From Rachicladosporium sp. CCFEE 5018 (Eukaryota; Ascomycota; Dothideomycetes; Cladosporiales; Cladosporiaceae), in assembly GCA_002077045.2 (NCBI GenBank), contig KZ111153.1, positions 850,313-914,312 of the forward strand: 64,000 nt of DNA, in the 5' to 3' direction. Positions within the stretch are counted from its first letter, which is position 1; every line of letters begins with the position of its first letter. The notes under the pieces are model-generated. The model searched no databases, had not been told where the DNA came from, and saw nothing but the letters and a program-made list of their open reading frames with translations. The position numbers were made by a program, and so were the translations under genes. This document shows, in pieces, positions 40,740-51,436 of this stretch.

Positions 40740-41606
40740 ATGAATGAGCCGTCCTTGCGCCGTTCTGCACGACGTAGAGGCAATCTATCCGGCAACTCAG
40801 CGGCGGTGATAGCTGGCACACGACAGCAAGTTGCTGCAGAACGCTTCGCGACATGGCAGTGTTCTATGGATGATCGGCCTGCACCGAACGAGCCTTTCCG
40901 CTTCCTCGATCTGCCTGCCGAACTACGCAAGCGGATCTTATGTTCCGCCCTCCTTCCCGCAACGAACATCGATCTCAAAGCCGGTGGAAGTGGCGATAGG
41001 ACGCAGGATCTTGAACGGGACTTGTCAACAGCATTGTCGCTCTTATTTGCTCGAGTCAGTGAGCAAATGCACAGCGAGGCGATCTCCGCGTACTTTGCCT
41101 ACACCGTATGGACGGTGCCCATTCGATCCAACATCGACGTGTACTACAAACCTCCTCCGCGTCTGGCGTTGCAGCATCGGACAGCCATGATGGCCGCCCT
41201 GATTGATCGGCCAAGGTTCAAGGCATCGAAACCTGTACGCGTGCCCAAGGACGCAGGCTGGTTGAAACGCCTCGGTGCAGCAGCTCACTGCATCTGCAAC
41301 GTTAATTTTGACGTGTATGCGTCTACCAGTATGAAAGCTAATGCGGACAGCTGCATCTGCCAGATCCAAGTTTGCAAAGGCGGCAGTGGCATCACTGTCG
41401 AGCAGAGGCGCGACTGGAACTCTACTGTTGAAGTGAAAGTGGTGGTGTCACTACTGAAGGACAAGATGAAAGCGATTGCAGCACGCGCTGAGTTCAGAGG
41501 CTTCGCTGTGGCGGAGGTGGAATATCTTGCAACGGTCTTCAAGCTCTCAGAGTGGGAGCTGCCATGCGTCGATGACATATCCGAAACCAGCGATCGCAGA
41601 TTCTAA
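40740..41606 (+). CDS. F-box-like hypothetical protein
   Basis: 288 residues, intronless. A basic N terminus (MNEPSLRRSARRRGN) is followed at about residues 50-68 by PFRFLDLPAELRKRILCSAL, which matches the short F-box-like motif (F-x-L-P-x-E-L-R-x-x-I) common in large families of filamentous ascomycetes. The remainder is a family-specific domain ending AEFRGFAVAEVEYLATVFKL. Such proteins are presumed Skp1-binding adaptors, but the target is unknown. A degraded relative follows about 0.6 kb downstream. Confidence 0.7.
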   Translation: MNEPSLRRSARRRGNLSGNSAAVIAGTRQQVAAERFATWQCSMDDRPAPNEPFRFLDLPAELRKRILCSALLPATNIDLKAGGSGDRTQDLERDLSTALSLLFARVSEQMHSEAISAYFAYTVWTVPIRSNIDVYYKPPPRLALQHRTAMMAALIDRPRFKASKPVRVPKDAGWLKRLGAAAHCICNVNFDVYASTSMKANADSCICQIQVCKGGSGITVEQRRDWNSTVEVKVVVSLLKDKMKAIAARAEFRGFAVAEVEYLATVFKLSEWELPCVDDISETSDRRF

Positions 41607-42149
41607 AGAAGCTGCGAAGATATCGGGTATGAGCGATGCAAGAGACAAAGTGCCAGCAAGTCGCGATCACAGAGACGTTCCATTGGATGCAAGTTCATAT
41701 GTGCCGTGTGGCGAGTTTATCCCAATTAGTGTATTCCAAGGCGACTCTCTATGGTCTAGTGGCAGTAAAGATACGAGTTATTCTGCAAGATCACCCCTTC
41801 ATATGTGCCTGCGCTCGTGTGCGGGGCTCCCCGGAGCAAGTGCTGTAAGCTTCCTGTCTTTCCAAGCGAACGAGGTTCCGACATTCGACATTCATCGACT
41901 CCCGCTGCGACACTAGCCGTCGTAATGAGAACGGGGAAGGCGTGCGACTCGAGTCGAAGCTGATCTCTGCAGACTTTTGTTCGTTGTGAGTATACCACAT
42001 AATCATGCTTGTGGGTTCTTCTCTCAGCGGCGGCTTTCGCAACGTAAGCGAGCTCGTGAGTGAATCGTGTGCCCCTATTTTGTATGTACTTAGGGAATAT
42101 GGTCCTCTGCCATATTTCCCCTAAGCAGACCCCATCGACACGGTCAGCT
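41607..42149. other. Intergenic region after the F-box-like gene
   Basis: About 540 bp. Short overlapping frames on both strands have no recognisable features. No gene is seen. Confidence 0.55.
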
Positions 42150-42648
42150 TCGTTTCATCGCCAAAGATCGCTACAGACACCACAAGCTGCATGTTCGCCG
42201 CATGGACGGCACACCAGAGCCCATGATGCGCGACAACCGTTCCCGCCGTTCGACACGCAGTCAGGCTCATCTCTCAAATGACCAATAGGATACCACCCTC
42301 AAAGATCTCGGGACCAACACTGCGTGCTTTCATAGCGTGGATTTCGAGGTGATGGCAGCATGGCAGCACATGACCAAGCATCATGGCCACCGAATTTGGC
42401 CTACCGATTACACCCCTTATCTGTGCCGAGTCGAAGTGCGAGTGGGCGCAAGGCCAATTCCCATCAGCACCGAAGTTCTGGAGGGGCTGCCACATCCACA
42501 GAGGCCGGACGTCCAGCCGTGGCTGGGGCGTGTGATCGCTCAGTTCAAAGGCGCGGTTCACGAGATTGAGCAGAGACCTGGCTTTCGTGGGCTTACATTG
42601 CAGGATGTGAGGGACATGGCGCTGGCGTTCAGATGTGCGGTCTCATAG
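42150..42648 (+). pseudogene. Relic paralogue of the F-box-like gene
   Basis: Two fragments resemble the ends of the upstream gene. At about 42,219 MRDNRSRRSTRSQAHLS recalls MNEPSLRRSARRRGNLS and ends at a stop (42,286-42,288). From about 42,337 a frame without ATG runs to 42,648 and ends RPGFRGLTLQDVRDMALAFR, matching AEFRGFAVAEVEYLATVFK. The F-box and central domain are missing. A deleted, nonfunctional tandem copy is the best reading; the N-terminal similarity is weak. Confidence 0.45.
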
Positions 42649-43005
42649 CATAGCTCGAAGATCCGGATGGCGGAATAGGATGGCAAGGAGATAGATGCCG
42701 GAATGGGGGACGTGTGTCTTCTTGTAATGAAGCAGAATCAAGGAAATCGCAGCACAGGACCGCTGAAGCGGCCAGCTCGTCGCTCCCACGGACGACTGGA
42801 GTCATCGATTTGAGTCGGACGCGACGTATATACCTCCGAGCCACACGGATGTCGATGAGAGAAACACCGGACACTGTACTGATGTGTTGTAATGTCTCAT
42901 TGAGGACCTGACCAATCAGCTACCACGCCAAGATTTCACCTATCTGAGAAGATGTCTCTAAATTTTTATCTCTCATTCCATTCCCAATGCATTTCAAGTG
43001 AGTAA
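42649..43005. promoter_or_regulatory. Promoter region of the TMA23-like gene
   Basis: About 360 bp, pyrimidine-rich just before the start (about 42,957-42,990), as is common upstream of highly expressed fungal genes. No gene is seen. Confidence 0.4.
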
Positions 43006-44550
43006 ATGGACGCATCCGCCTACCTCGTCAAACGAGGCTGGCGCGGCTCAGGTCATTCCCTCGACCAGACAAACCGCGGCATCTCCCGTCCTCTGCTCAT
43101 CAGCAAGAAAGTCGACGTTCTCGGCGTAGGCTTGAACAAGCACGCCGCCGTCTCAGATCAGTGGTGGCTTCGCGCATACGATCAGGGCTTACAGGCACTC
43201 GGGACTGGTAAAACAAGTGCACTTGCTGAGGCACAGAAGCACGGCGTCAATCGCGGTGGGCTGTACGCGAGGTTTGTGAGAGGTGAGGGAGTTGCTGGTA
43301 CGCTTGGCGATATCTCGTCTGAGAGCAAGACGCAGAGTGTAGCTGCTTCGCCGACGTTTGAGGGGAAGTTGGCTACGATGGCGGATCAGGCGGACTTCAT
43401 TAGTCTAGCGGCACCGGCTGCTGCTGCGCCTGTGGCGGGTGAGAAGCGGAAGCGTGATGCTACCGAGGACCATCCGCCCGGAGTCAAGACGAAGAAGACG
43501 AAGAAGGGCAAGATAATTGTCGTAAAGAAGAACCTCAAGCAGACTGATCCTGTGGCATATCAGGCGAAGCTTGACGCTAGGGCAGCGAAGAAGGTGAAAA
43601 TGCGAGCTGCAAAGAAGGATACGAAGGAAGCCCGGTCGATTAAGCTGCACGCGAGATTGAGGGAGGAGAAGGAGAAGAAGGCTACCGCGAAAGCGAAGCA
43701 AGGTATTGCGACGGAGAAGCAGTCCAGGCAGCGAGAGGAGAAAGCGCTAGTCGCAAAGCTGCTGGCGGAGGATCCGGTAAAGCTCGTCAAGTACGAGGAG
43801 CGAGCTGCTGAGAAAGGCATGACATTGCTAGACTACCACAACCGCCGACAAGAGAAGTTCACCGAAAAGAACGGCCTTCCTCTACCCTCAATCACCAAAC
43901 GCAAAACCACAGCACCAGTCGCCGACCCAGCAGGGTTTGTAGTCGACACAGTCGGCATCGATCCCTCCGCCCCCGCCCCAGCACCACCTACGGACGACAT
44001 CCCCCGCGACGCCGACGGCAAAGTCCCCATGGATCCCACGCTCTGGGAGGGCAAAGTAGTGAAAGACCTCCCCCGCCCCATCCGCGCAGCTCGCACACGT
44101 TGGATGGCCGTGCGGCGTGCAGAGCGCAAACTCGCTTCCGGCAAAGTCGGCCGGAACGAAGGCAAGCCTCGCGGTGTCGTCAAACCCGAACGACAGGAAC
44201 GCTCTGTGCTCGAGCTGCTGCGGAAGTGCCGCGCGATGAAGAACAGCGGCAGTACGGAGAACACGGTGAGGATGGAGAATGGGCCGTTGATGCCGGTAGT
44301 GAGGATTACGAGTAAGGATGGGGCGTTCAACAAGGAGGAGATGAAGCTAGCGCGGAGAGTTGTGAGGAGAATGGGCAGGAGTGAGAAGAAAGCGAAGAAG
44401 TTGGAGAAGAAGAAGGGGCCGAAGCATGCTGTACAGGCGGAGAAGGCGAAGGTGAACAAGGCGAAGGCGAAGGAGGCAGTGGCGGCGGATGGTAGTGGAG
44501 CCAATCCGGCGCCCGTCAAGAGTAAGGCGAAGTACGACAGGAAGGCATAG
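43006..44550 (+). CDS. TMA23-like nucleolar G-patch protein
   Basis: 514 residues, intronless. The N-terminal 60 residues (YLVKRGWRGSGHSLD, then RPLLISKKVDVLGVG, then WWLRAYDQGL) match the start of yeast Tma23, a G-patch-like nucleolar protein involved in 40S ribosome biogenesis. The rest is extremely rich in Lys/Arg/Glu/Ala with long helical stretches (about 190-290 and 410-500) and multiple nuclear-localisation-like clusters such as GEKRKRD and KTKKTKKGK. It is longer than yeast Tma23 (about 210), but long basic tails are common in filamentous fungi. Convergent with the GH5 gene (221 bp). Confidence 0.75.
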   Translation: MDASAYLVKRGWRGSGHSLDQTNRGISRPLLISKKVDVLGVGLNKHAAVSDQWWLRAYDQGLQALGTGKTSALAEAQKHGVNRGGLYARFVRGEGVAGTLGDISSESKTQSVAASPTFEGKLATMADQADFISLAAPAAAAPVAGEKRKRDATEDHPPGVKTKKTKKGKIIVVKKNLKQTDPVAYQAKLDARAAKKVKMRAAKKDTKEARSIKLHARLREEKEKKATAKAKQGIATEKQSRQREEKALVAKLLAEDPVKLVKYEERAAEKGMTLLDYHNRRQEKFTEKNGLPLPSITKRKTTAPVADPAGFVVDTVGIDPSAPAPAPPTDDIPRDADGKVPMDPTLWEGKVVKDLPRPIRAARTRWMAVRRAERKLASGKVGRNEGKPRGVVKPERQERSVLELLRKCRAMKNSGSTENTVRMENGPLMPVVRITSKDGAFNKEEMKLARRVVRRMGRSEKKAKKLEKKKGPKHAVQAEKAKVNKAKAKEAVAADGSGANPAPVKSKAKYDRKA

Positions 44551-44771
44551 GTGGATGTAAGATTTTGCGTGGGGCCGGTTTTACTCTCCGAAGCGTTCTC
44601 AGCGACCGTAGCATCCAAGTTCCATCGCCGACGTAGAGCCACGTACAGATGAGTGGGACTCAAGATCTCATGCTTTTATTATCGCCCATCTCGACCTTTT
44701 CTACAACACTCCCGCGCTCTCCCCCACAGACCACCCTTGATGGCTCGTGTCATGACCACAACTCTAGATCT

Positions 44772-46062
44772 TCAACGACCTCCGTAGATACTCGAGATGC
44801 CCCGCCTCTGCAAATTCTTCGGCACAAGCGCCTGCACGACCTTCAGCCACACAGTGTAGTACAACCCCGGACTGCCATCACCAGCCAGACTGCCCGGTTC
44901 GACAGAACCATAGGGCTTCTGGTCTGTGCAGCAGGGCGAGGCGGTGCCCCAGATGGGGCCGGCGGCCCAGTAGGTCCATCCGATGTCTGTCAGAGACGGT
45001 CAGTAAGAGGATAGAGGGAGATGGAGAAGAAGGGAGCAGAGGAGGGGGAGAGGAAAGGGGACGTACATTCAGGGTTCGCGGCCATGTACTGAATCGCCTC
45101 CTTCAAATAAGTATCGCACATCGTGTTATTGTCGCCGCCGAACTCCGTCACCATGGCCTTGAGATTGTGTTGTTTCAACCACCCCGTCACACCAGCCATG
45201 TTCGCCGGAAAGCTCTGATTACACACGATATGCTGCCCGGAGAAATCATAGTCCAGATACTCGTGGATATCAATAGCCGTGTTGCCAACGGGATCATGCA
45301 ATTTGTACAGATAGTCTCCTGATGGATCATCGCCTTGCTCCTGTTGGAGCCAGTAGTGTCCGCCTGTGTACCCGTTGCCAGGCGCGAGGATCAGCTGCTT
45401 GGCGCCTGCAGAGCGGATCCCGTTTATGGCTGCTTGGTCGTTGGTCAGGACGAGGGACGTCGGCATATCATGCGGCTCGTTCATGATGCCGAAGATGACT
45501 TTCTCGTTCTTCTTATACCTTCCAGCAAGCTCATGCCAAAATTGCTGGAACTGCTTCGTCGTTGCCGCTTTCGGATCAGAACTATTCCCAATCACGCTCC
45601 CAGTAGCCGGCTGTTGGGAGGGATCATTATACCGCATATAATTATGCGGGTCTAGGATCGCGTAGGCTCCCGCGTTGGTGATGGCCGTTATGGCCGTGTT
45701 GAACTCGGAGAAGTAGGTTTCGTTGAAGCGGGATCCAAGGCCGTAGGCTAAGGGACACATGCGCTCGAGGAGGAAGGCTACCCGGAAGGTGTTGATGTGG
45801 TTTTGTTTGATCCAGATTGGGAGGGTGGAGACGTTGAGGAAGGCGTAGTCGACGCCGAAGCGGCCGGGGAGGCCGGTGCCGGGGGTTGCGGTGGAGGAGT
45901 AGACGCCTGAAGGGGTTTGTCAGGGAGGTGCTGCCAGGTGGACGACGTTGTTGTGGGATAGGACTTACCGAATTCGCCACCAGACTCTGCGACGCCTGCA
46001 TAGTAGATAGTCGCTGAGGCTGATGAGGCCAGAGCGGCTACGAGAGTAGAGGAAAACAACAT
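44772..46062 (-). CDS. Secreted endo-beta-1,4-glucanase, glycoside hydrolase family 5
   Basis: Exons 45969-46062, 45067-45906, 44772-44986; introns of 62 and 80 bp; 382 residues. Signal peptide MLFSSTLVAALASSASA. GH5 landmarks: RVAFLLERM, LDPHNY (His119), acid/base Glu175 in GIMNEPHD, IDIHEYLDYD, nucleophile Glu286 in VTEFGGDN, and YIGWTYWAAGPIWG near the C terminus. It cleaves internal beta-1,4 links of cellulose outside the cell. Similar to the catalytic module of Cel5A-type cellulases but without a cellulose-binding module. Splicing of intron 2 joins NPE to YIGWTYW; reading through loses the essential tryptophan strand. Confidence 0.92.
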
Positions 46063-46732
46063 CCTACCTTGGCTTATTGTTGTCGTGATGCCGGTGAGTA
46101 GGTACTCGGGTGGGCAGCACTCCTACTAAGTACGGCCCTAATGTCGCACGAAGGGACATCTCGCTTGCACGCGCGGTCAAACCTCTCGATCTCGCACGCG
46201 GTCCAGCCGTCCATCGACACTCTATTGCATATTTCTCCCGTCCATGCACTCCATCTATTGCGTCAAGCCGTACCTACACCATGCACGTTTCGCAGAGTCG
46301 CAGCCAAGCATATCCAAGCTTTACATTGGAGAGGTCTCGACTTGGCGCATTGGGCGCGGGACAGCTTGAGCCTGAATGTGCCATACTTTCGAAGTCAGGT
46401 ACGAGGTGCATGCTCGATGCGTGTTCGATAGATTTCAAGCGGGGAAATCCACTCTGGCCGAGATTGATCGCCGTGGAGTCGGATGTCTCGTCCCGCCAAG
46501 CCGGTTCAGTTTCGATCCTGATGTATTGCTAGCCTTCGCTACAGAGACTGGAATCTGGAAAATTCCTCGTCCAGGTAGACGACTCTGGTGCGAAAAGATC
46601 GGTTAAAAGATGAGGATCAGGTCGGAGAAATGGTGAAGGGCAGAGTGCGGGGAAGTGGATTTCCCACAGGTTACTGTACCTGTACAGATATTCGTACACC
46701 GGACTGGCCCGCAGTCCCGGATCCTCACCAAC
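46063..46732. other. GH5 promoter and 3' region of the PPxY protein gene
   Basis: 670 bp. Frames seen here (for example 46,110-46,532) have no recognisable features. No gene is seen. Confidence 0.6.
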
Positions 46733-47989
46733 TTACACTTCGTTGCCACCACCTCTCACCTCAAACATCTCCACCCTCTCACCCTCTTCCAGCCCACTCC
46801 CTGTCACTTGCTCTACTCTCCTCTCAGGCGTTCCTCTCGTCCTGTAACTCGGCGGCCCCAGCCCATCCTCCCTTTCAACCTCCTCATAAGTCGGGCTCGG
46901 CACAGTGTCAGTCGGCGACGGTAAGACTCTCCAGTGCAGTAGTTCCGGATCTGCTCGCGTACTGCCTCTCCACTTCCCATAAGCTGGTGGCGGCTGTGTC
47001 ACGGGCTCCTTCGCTGGGTCCCATACATCCGGTGTCTGATGTACGGCAGCTGAGGGCTGGGCTTCAGAAGTGTCTTCCAAGATGTCGTCTGAGAGGATAT
47101 GAACGTTGAAGGGCGTAGGTGGGACGAGGGGATCGGTGTCTTCTGAGATTGGAGCGAGGGGCTGAGTTCGGTAAGGGCGCCGGCGACGGCGAGAGAGGTG
47201 CACGGGCTCGATGTAGACTGCGTGCTTCTTTCTGGTCGTTGGGGTGAAGAAGCAGATGCGGATCAGAAGATGGGTGAAGACTATGGAGACTAGCAGGATG
47301 CTGAGGACGAAGAGGATGTGCATTGTTGGAGTGACGTTGGAAGATGTCGTTGCCAGGGCGAGGTCTGCAGTATGTCAGTCATGATGCGGTAAGAGTGAGA
47401 GATGCATGCACGTACAAGTTCCCAGCAAGCCAGTCAACAAGAAGCCGAGCAGCAGACACAATAGCCACTGCGTGCTCCCAACTCGGCCTCTACGCGATCT
47501 CCGCTTCGACTTCTTCCATGCGCGTTGCTGCCGCTTCTGGGCGTTGTGTTGCAGAAAGAGTGCCAGTGAGGGATCGCTCATGTCCGGATGCCTGAGCGCA
47601 GTCATAGCTCGCGTGTTGAACATATTGGACTGATGCGACATGCACTGCACTGCTTGCCCGTAGCTCATAGCTGGGAACAACACTCCAGGCACAGGAGACT
47701 CCGCATCTGGCGAGCTTGCGGTGCTGCATGACCAGGCGCTGGGACTGATAGCGATTGGCTGTTCAGTGATGAGGGGTGCAGTCTTCGGTGATGGCCTTGG
47801 ACTCGCGTAAGTGTGGGCTGGTAGTGTGACAGGCGAGGTTTGCGGTGAGCTGTGGACAGATCCGAAGACCGAGTCGCGAAGCAGATTGCGAACATTGTCT
47901 TGCACGCGTGACAGACGCGTCGATGCTCGTCGACTATCTTCGATGATGCCCGCTTCGAGGGCGCTGGAATCCGGTAGAGGGCTGAGCAT
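46733..47989 (-). CDS. Two-transmembrane protein with PPxY motifs, function unknown
   Basis: Exons 47416-47989 and 46733-47364, intron 47365-47415 (GTACGT...CTGCAG); 401 residues. The first half is Ser/Pro-rich, then a basic stretch (KKSKRRSRRGRVGS) leads to TM1 (WLLCLLLGFLLTGLLGTYLA), a short loop with one N-glycosylation site (NVT), TM2 (ILFVLSILLVSIVFTHLLI) and a polar tail. The intron splits TM1 from the loop; only the spliced form gives the hairpin. The tail carries PPAY and PPSY, the core motif bound by WW domains of Nedd4/Rsp5 ubiquitin ligases. Both termini are predicted cytosolic. I do not recognise a named family. Confidence 0.72.
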
Positions 47990-48801
47990 GGCTGCTGCGA
48001 GAAAAGATAGTACGACGTGCAGGAGCAGCGCGTGAACAGTTGATAAGAGAATCAGAGAGACTCAAGAATAACATGTAGTGAACATACATCACCTTCGCCT
48101 CCCTTACCTTTACGCGTGAACTCCTCACTATCGCCTCCCAGCCTATAGCTTCTCCCAAACGATAGCCATCAGACGTCGAGGTGACACAGTCATGCACAAC
48201 GTGAACAATGCAAGGTACCTCAGGCCGGATGGCTGCAGGTGAAGCAGTGGAGGTGGTGTCGAGAAAAGGCTCGTGACGGCGACACGGCCGCGCGACGGGC
48301 CATGTAGCGACATCGAATCATGGTGGTGAACCCACGACAAGCCAATGAGATGAAGCAAGTGCTTATAGAAGATCGTGGCAGAGAAGAGGGTGTGGTTGGG
48401 AGGGAGACATTGATGTAGGAACACGGAGAGATGGGTGGGTTTGGCCTGCAGGCGCCCTAGCCAATCAAGTTGCAGAAGCAACAAGTGCCTAAAGAACATG
48501 AGGCTCGACTCGAACAGACTCCGGAGTCAGTACGTACGGCAGGACGACATGGGGCAGCTTGAAACCTAGAAGCATCTCACACATGATCTCTTGTTAACCT
48601 CTTTGTAGGAACGTTATATGTGAACGCTCAGTCCAATGTTGTTGCCTCGTGGAGAGATACTGTGGCCTGATAGCCTCAGGCCAACGTAGAGAAGACGTCC
48701 ACCCCGCTGCCTGCTCCAGATAAACGCCCATATCACCCTCTTCTCCCCGTGAACTTCGGACGAAACCGTCATCTGACTCGTACCCTCCCTATACTCCACC
48801 C
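47990..48801. promoter_or_regulatory. Divergent promoter region PPxY protein / NAS2
   Basis: 810 bp. Frames on the minus strand (47,934-48,499) lack features. No gene is seen. Confidence 0.5.
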
Positions 48802-49539
48802 ATGGGCCTCAGAATGGACTCCCTCCACTCCCCCACCATCCCCTCCTCCACCGCCAATTCCCCCACTACCACGTCCTCCTCCAGCAAACCCTCCCTCCAG
48901 TCTCTCATAACCCAAAAAGAAGCTCTCGAAGCCGAGCTCTCAGCCCTCTCCTCAGTCCTGCAATCCCAAGGCGCCACAATGCAGACCTCCCTCACGACTT
49001 TCGATGGGTTCCCGAGAGCTGACATAGATGTCGCGCAAATAAGGACCGTGAGAGCGAGGATCGTGAGGCTGAAGAATGACTGGAAGGGTGTCATGGAGAA
49101 GGTGGAGGTGGCTGTGTTGGAGGGCTTTGCGGAGAAGAAGATGGGCGAGGAAGAGGACGGGGATACGATGACGGGCGTGGAGAGTGCTGGAGGTGCGGGG
49201 CACAGCAATGGTGTCGGTGTCATGAGGACGGAAGCGAGTGGGGAGAGGGCAGCGGCACCCGTCATCGAGCCGCCGTTCGCACGGGTAAATTCTGTAGTCG
49301 AGGGTTCGCCAGCTGCTACTGCTGGATTGAGGGCGGAGGACAGGGTGGTCAAGTTTGGCAACGCAGATTGGCAGAACCATGAGAGATTGGGCAAGGTTGC
49401 TAGAGAAGTGCAGGCGAATGAGGGAAGGGAGGTCATGGTGAAAGTGATTAGGGAGGGGAGGGTGGTGGAGTTGAAACTCGTGCCGAGACGGGACTGGGGC
49501 GGACGAGGGTTGCTGGGATGTCATTTGGTGCCGGTGTGA
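48802..49539 (+). CDS. NAS2 (PSMD9/p27), 26S proteasome assembly chaperone
   Basis: 245 residues, intronless. An N-terminal helical domain (about 30-115: LQSLITQKEALEAELSALSS, then GFPRADIDVAQIRTVRARI) is followed by a low-complexity linker and a C-terminal PDZ domain (about 155-240: FARVNSVVEGSPAATAGLRA, then EDRVVKFGNAD). GFPR(A/S)DIDV is a hallmark of Nas2/PSMD9. The protein binds Rpt5 and escorts base-subunit assembly in the cytosol. A second ATG four codons in (MDSLHS) could also serve as start. Confidence 0.92.
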   Translation: MGLRMDSLHSPTIPSSTANSPTTTSSSSKPSLQSLITQKEALEAELSALSSVLQSQGATMQTSLTTFDGFPRADIDVAQIRTVRARIVRLKNDWKGVMEKVEVAVLEGFAEKKMGEEEDGDTMTGVESAGGAGHSNGVGVMRTEASGERAAAPVIEPPFARVNSVVEGSPAATAGLRAEDRVVKFGNADWQNHERLGKVAREVQANEGREVMVKVIREGRVVELKLVPRRDWGGRGLLGCHLVPV

Positions 49540-49642
49540 TGGATAAGAAGAGTGTAGGAAAGCCCCTTGAGAAGCGCGCTCCGAACCGTCCATTATGTTC
49601 TATACTCGATGAGGATGACAATGAAAAGGCAGAGGATCAGCA

Positions 49643-51436
49643 CTACTCATCAGTCAGCGTCACAAGCACCGGGACATGGTCGTGCTCCATCATTGCACCT
49701 CCAGAACGCGGAGAACTTGGACAGCGGACGATCAAGGGGACTGACTTACTCGAAGTAACTAGTACGAACACATTATTCCTGCCTCTCCCTACGACCTTCA
49801 CGTCACCCAACATGGCTTGGAGCTGTTCAAATCTCCCGCCCATGTCCGAATCTGACTTTCGATCTCTAGCGCTCGAAACAGCCAGCAAATTCAGCTTCAG
49901 CAGCGTCGCTAGATCCAGAGACACTTCGTGTTCGCGATGTCTCACATTATCGAGATCAATATCAGGGAACAAATGCGCTCTGCCCACAATCTGCGCGCTT
50001 TCACCGGGCAGGTACCGCACAGCAAATGCATACTTGGTCCCCCGAAAGCGCCACATGACATCTCCGTTCTGTAGGCGACAAGCTGCGAGACCGCAAATCT
50101 CCGTGTCCACGATACCGAAGTACATCATATCCTGTCGGCCGACTGCGTCTTCCTCCGCTCCCTCGGACACGAACGGTGAAGGGCGACGCGACATGTCGAA
50201 CTCGAAGGTCGGTGTCGGCGATAGCACGCCAACTCTTCTCCGTGACGCCACGGCTTCGGCGGACTCTTGTTGCAGCTCTACGGATCCGAGCGTACTCACC
50301 GGCACGACTAAGTTGAGAGACTGTGCGATACCGCGTTTGTGCGGGTCTTGCAGGAACTCCTCGGGCCGTGTGTGGAAGAGGCTGAGCAACAATCGAGTAA
50401 GACAAAGTATCTCCGAAGGTTGCAAGCGCTCATGCAACTGCACGAAATTGAGAATGTCGACCAGCCGCTTCACGTCGGAATCTTCATACTCGATTGTAAG
50501 GTGCGTTCTGTGCGGTCCGACGAGACTGTACAGAGCATATACGTGGTCGCAGGGCCGTCTGCATTCGTTGTTCTGGTACCTGACAACGAGGTCGTGGAGG
50601 TATGACGATCGAGGGTCGCCTCCTCTGCCTTCTGATCTCTGCAGAGCTAGCCGCGCAGCTGCACTGGCTAGGACTGACTTCCAGACTGCTCCATTGCGGA
50701 CGTCGAGATAGCCCTCCACATCCCGGTTGGCGTTCAGTTGGCCACAGAAGATTTCAAAGTCTGCCATAGGTAAGGGCGAAGTCCCCAATTGTAGTACCAC
50801 GGTTCGTGCCAATACCAGCTCTTGAATGATCCACTTCCGCGACCAGTATCGTAGCCTGCAGAGCTTCAACACTGAGCGCCAGTCGGCTCCGAGATCCTCA
50901 CCATGTGCATGCAGCTTCGACTGACAGTAATTATACACAGAATGCTCTGTATCATCGAAGTTCGCCGCTGCTTGGACAAACCTGAAAGCTTTGGCGACAT
51001 CGGTGTTCTCGCCGGCGCTTTGCAGCCAAGCTAGCACAACATTAGCACCACCATAGATATCGGCCATCAACCGCACTTGGTGACCCTTCTCGCGATCCGA
51101 AGTCTGATTGATGCATATCGCGTCGATCCACAGCCAGCAGGAACTCGCTGGGTCCCGAATCGATCGTAGAGCCTGCTTCAGATTCTTTCGTACTCGAATG
51201 ACTACATTGCCCGGAAGGTGTACGGCCTGACGAGCAGCGTCATCGCCCCAAGTGTAGGAGATAGCTCTGTATTGTGGACATCTGTCCGTGCCGAGGATGT
51301 AGTGATGGAGCTCGCAGTCTAGTCTATCGCCAACGCCAGGCAGCAATTTTAGTAGGCGAAACTCATTCTGCGATGTGAGGTTCTGGTATTGATATGTCGA
51401 GCCTGCGTCTTGCTCAGATCTTCGGAAGGTGACCAT
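49643..51436 (-). CDS. HET-domain (heterokaryon incompatibility) protein
   Basis: 597 residues from the first ATG (51,436), intronless. HET-domain signatures within residues about 55-170: YRAISYTWGDD, then SCWLWIDAICINQTSDREKG, then HQVRLMADIYGGANVVLAWL. HET domains are related to TIR domains and trigger cell death when incompatible strains fuse; many copies per genome have no tested role. The C-terminal two thirds has the usual HET-family follow-on (YNYCQ.., LRYWSRKWIIQELVLA, DHVYALYSLVG). No NACHT or WD repeats. Convergent with NAS2, whose stop lies about 100 bp away. Confidence 0.9.
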   Translation of the reverse strand: MVTFRRSEQDAGSTYQYQNLTSQNEFRLLKLLPGVGDRLDCELHHYILGTDRCPQYRAISYTWGDDAARQAVHLPGNVVIRVRKNLKQALRSIRDPASSCWLWIDAICINQTSDREKGHQVRLMADIYGGANVVLAWLQSAGENTDVAKAFRFVQAAANFDDTEHSVYNYCQSKLHAHGEDLGADWRSVLKLCRLRYWSRKWIIQELVLARTVVLQLGTSPLPMADFEIFCGQLNANRDVEGYLDVRNGAVWKSVLASAAARLALQRSEGRGGDPRSSYLHDLVVRYQNNECRRPCDHVYALYSLVGPHRTHLTIEYEDSDVKRLVDILNFVQLHERLQPSEILCLTRLLLSLFHTRPEEFLQDPHKRGIAQSLNLVVPVSTLGSVELQQESAEAVASRRRVGVLSPTPTFEFDMSRRPSPFVSEGAEEDAVGRQDMMYFGIVDTEICGLAACRLQNGDVMWRFRGTKYAFAVRYLPGESAQIVGRAHLFPDIDLDNVRHREHEVSLDLATLLKLNLLAVSSARDRKSDSDMGGRFEQLQAMLGDVKVVGRGRNNVFVLVTSSKSVPLIVRCPSSPRSGGAMMEHDHVPVLVTLTDE

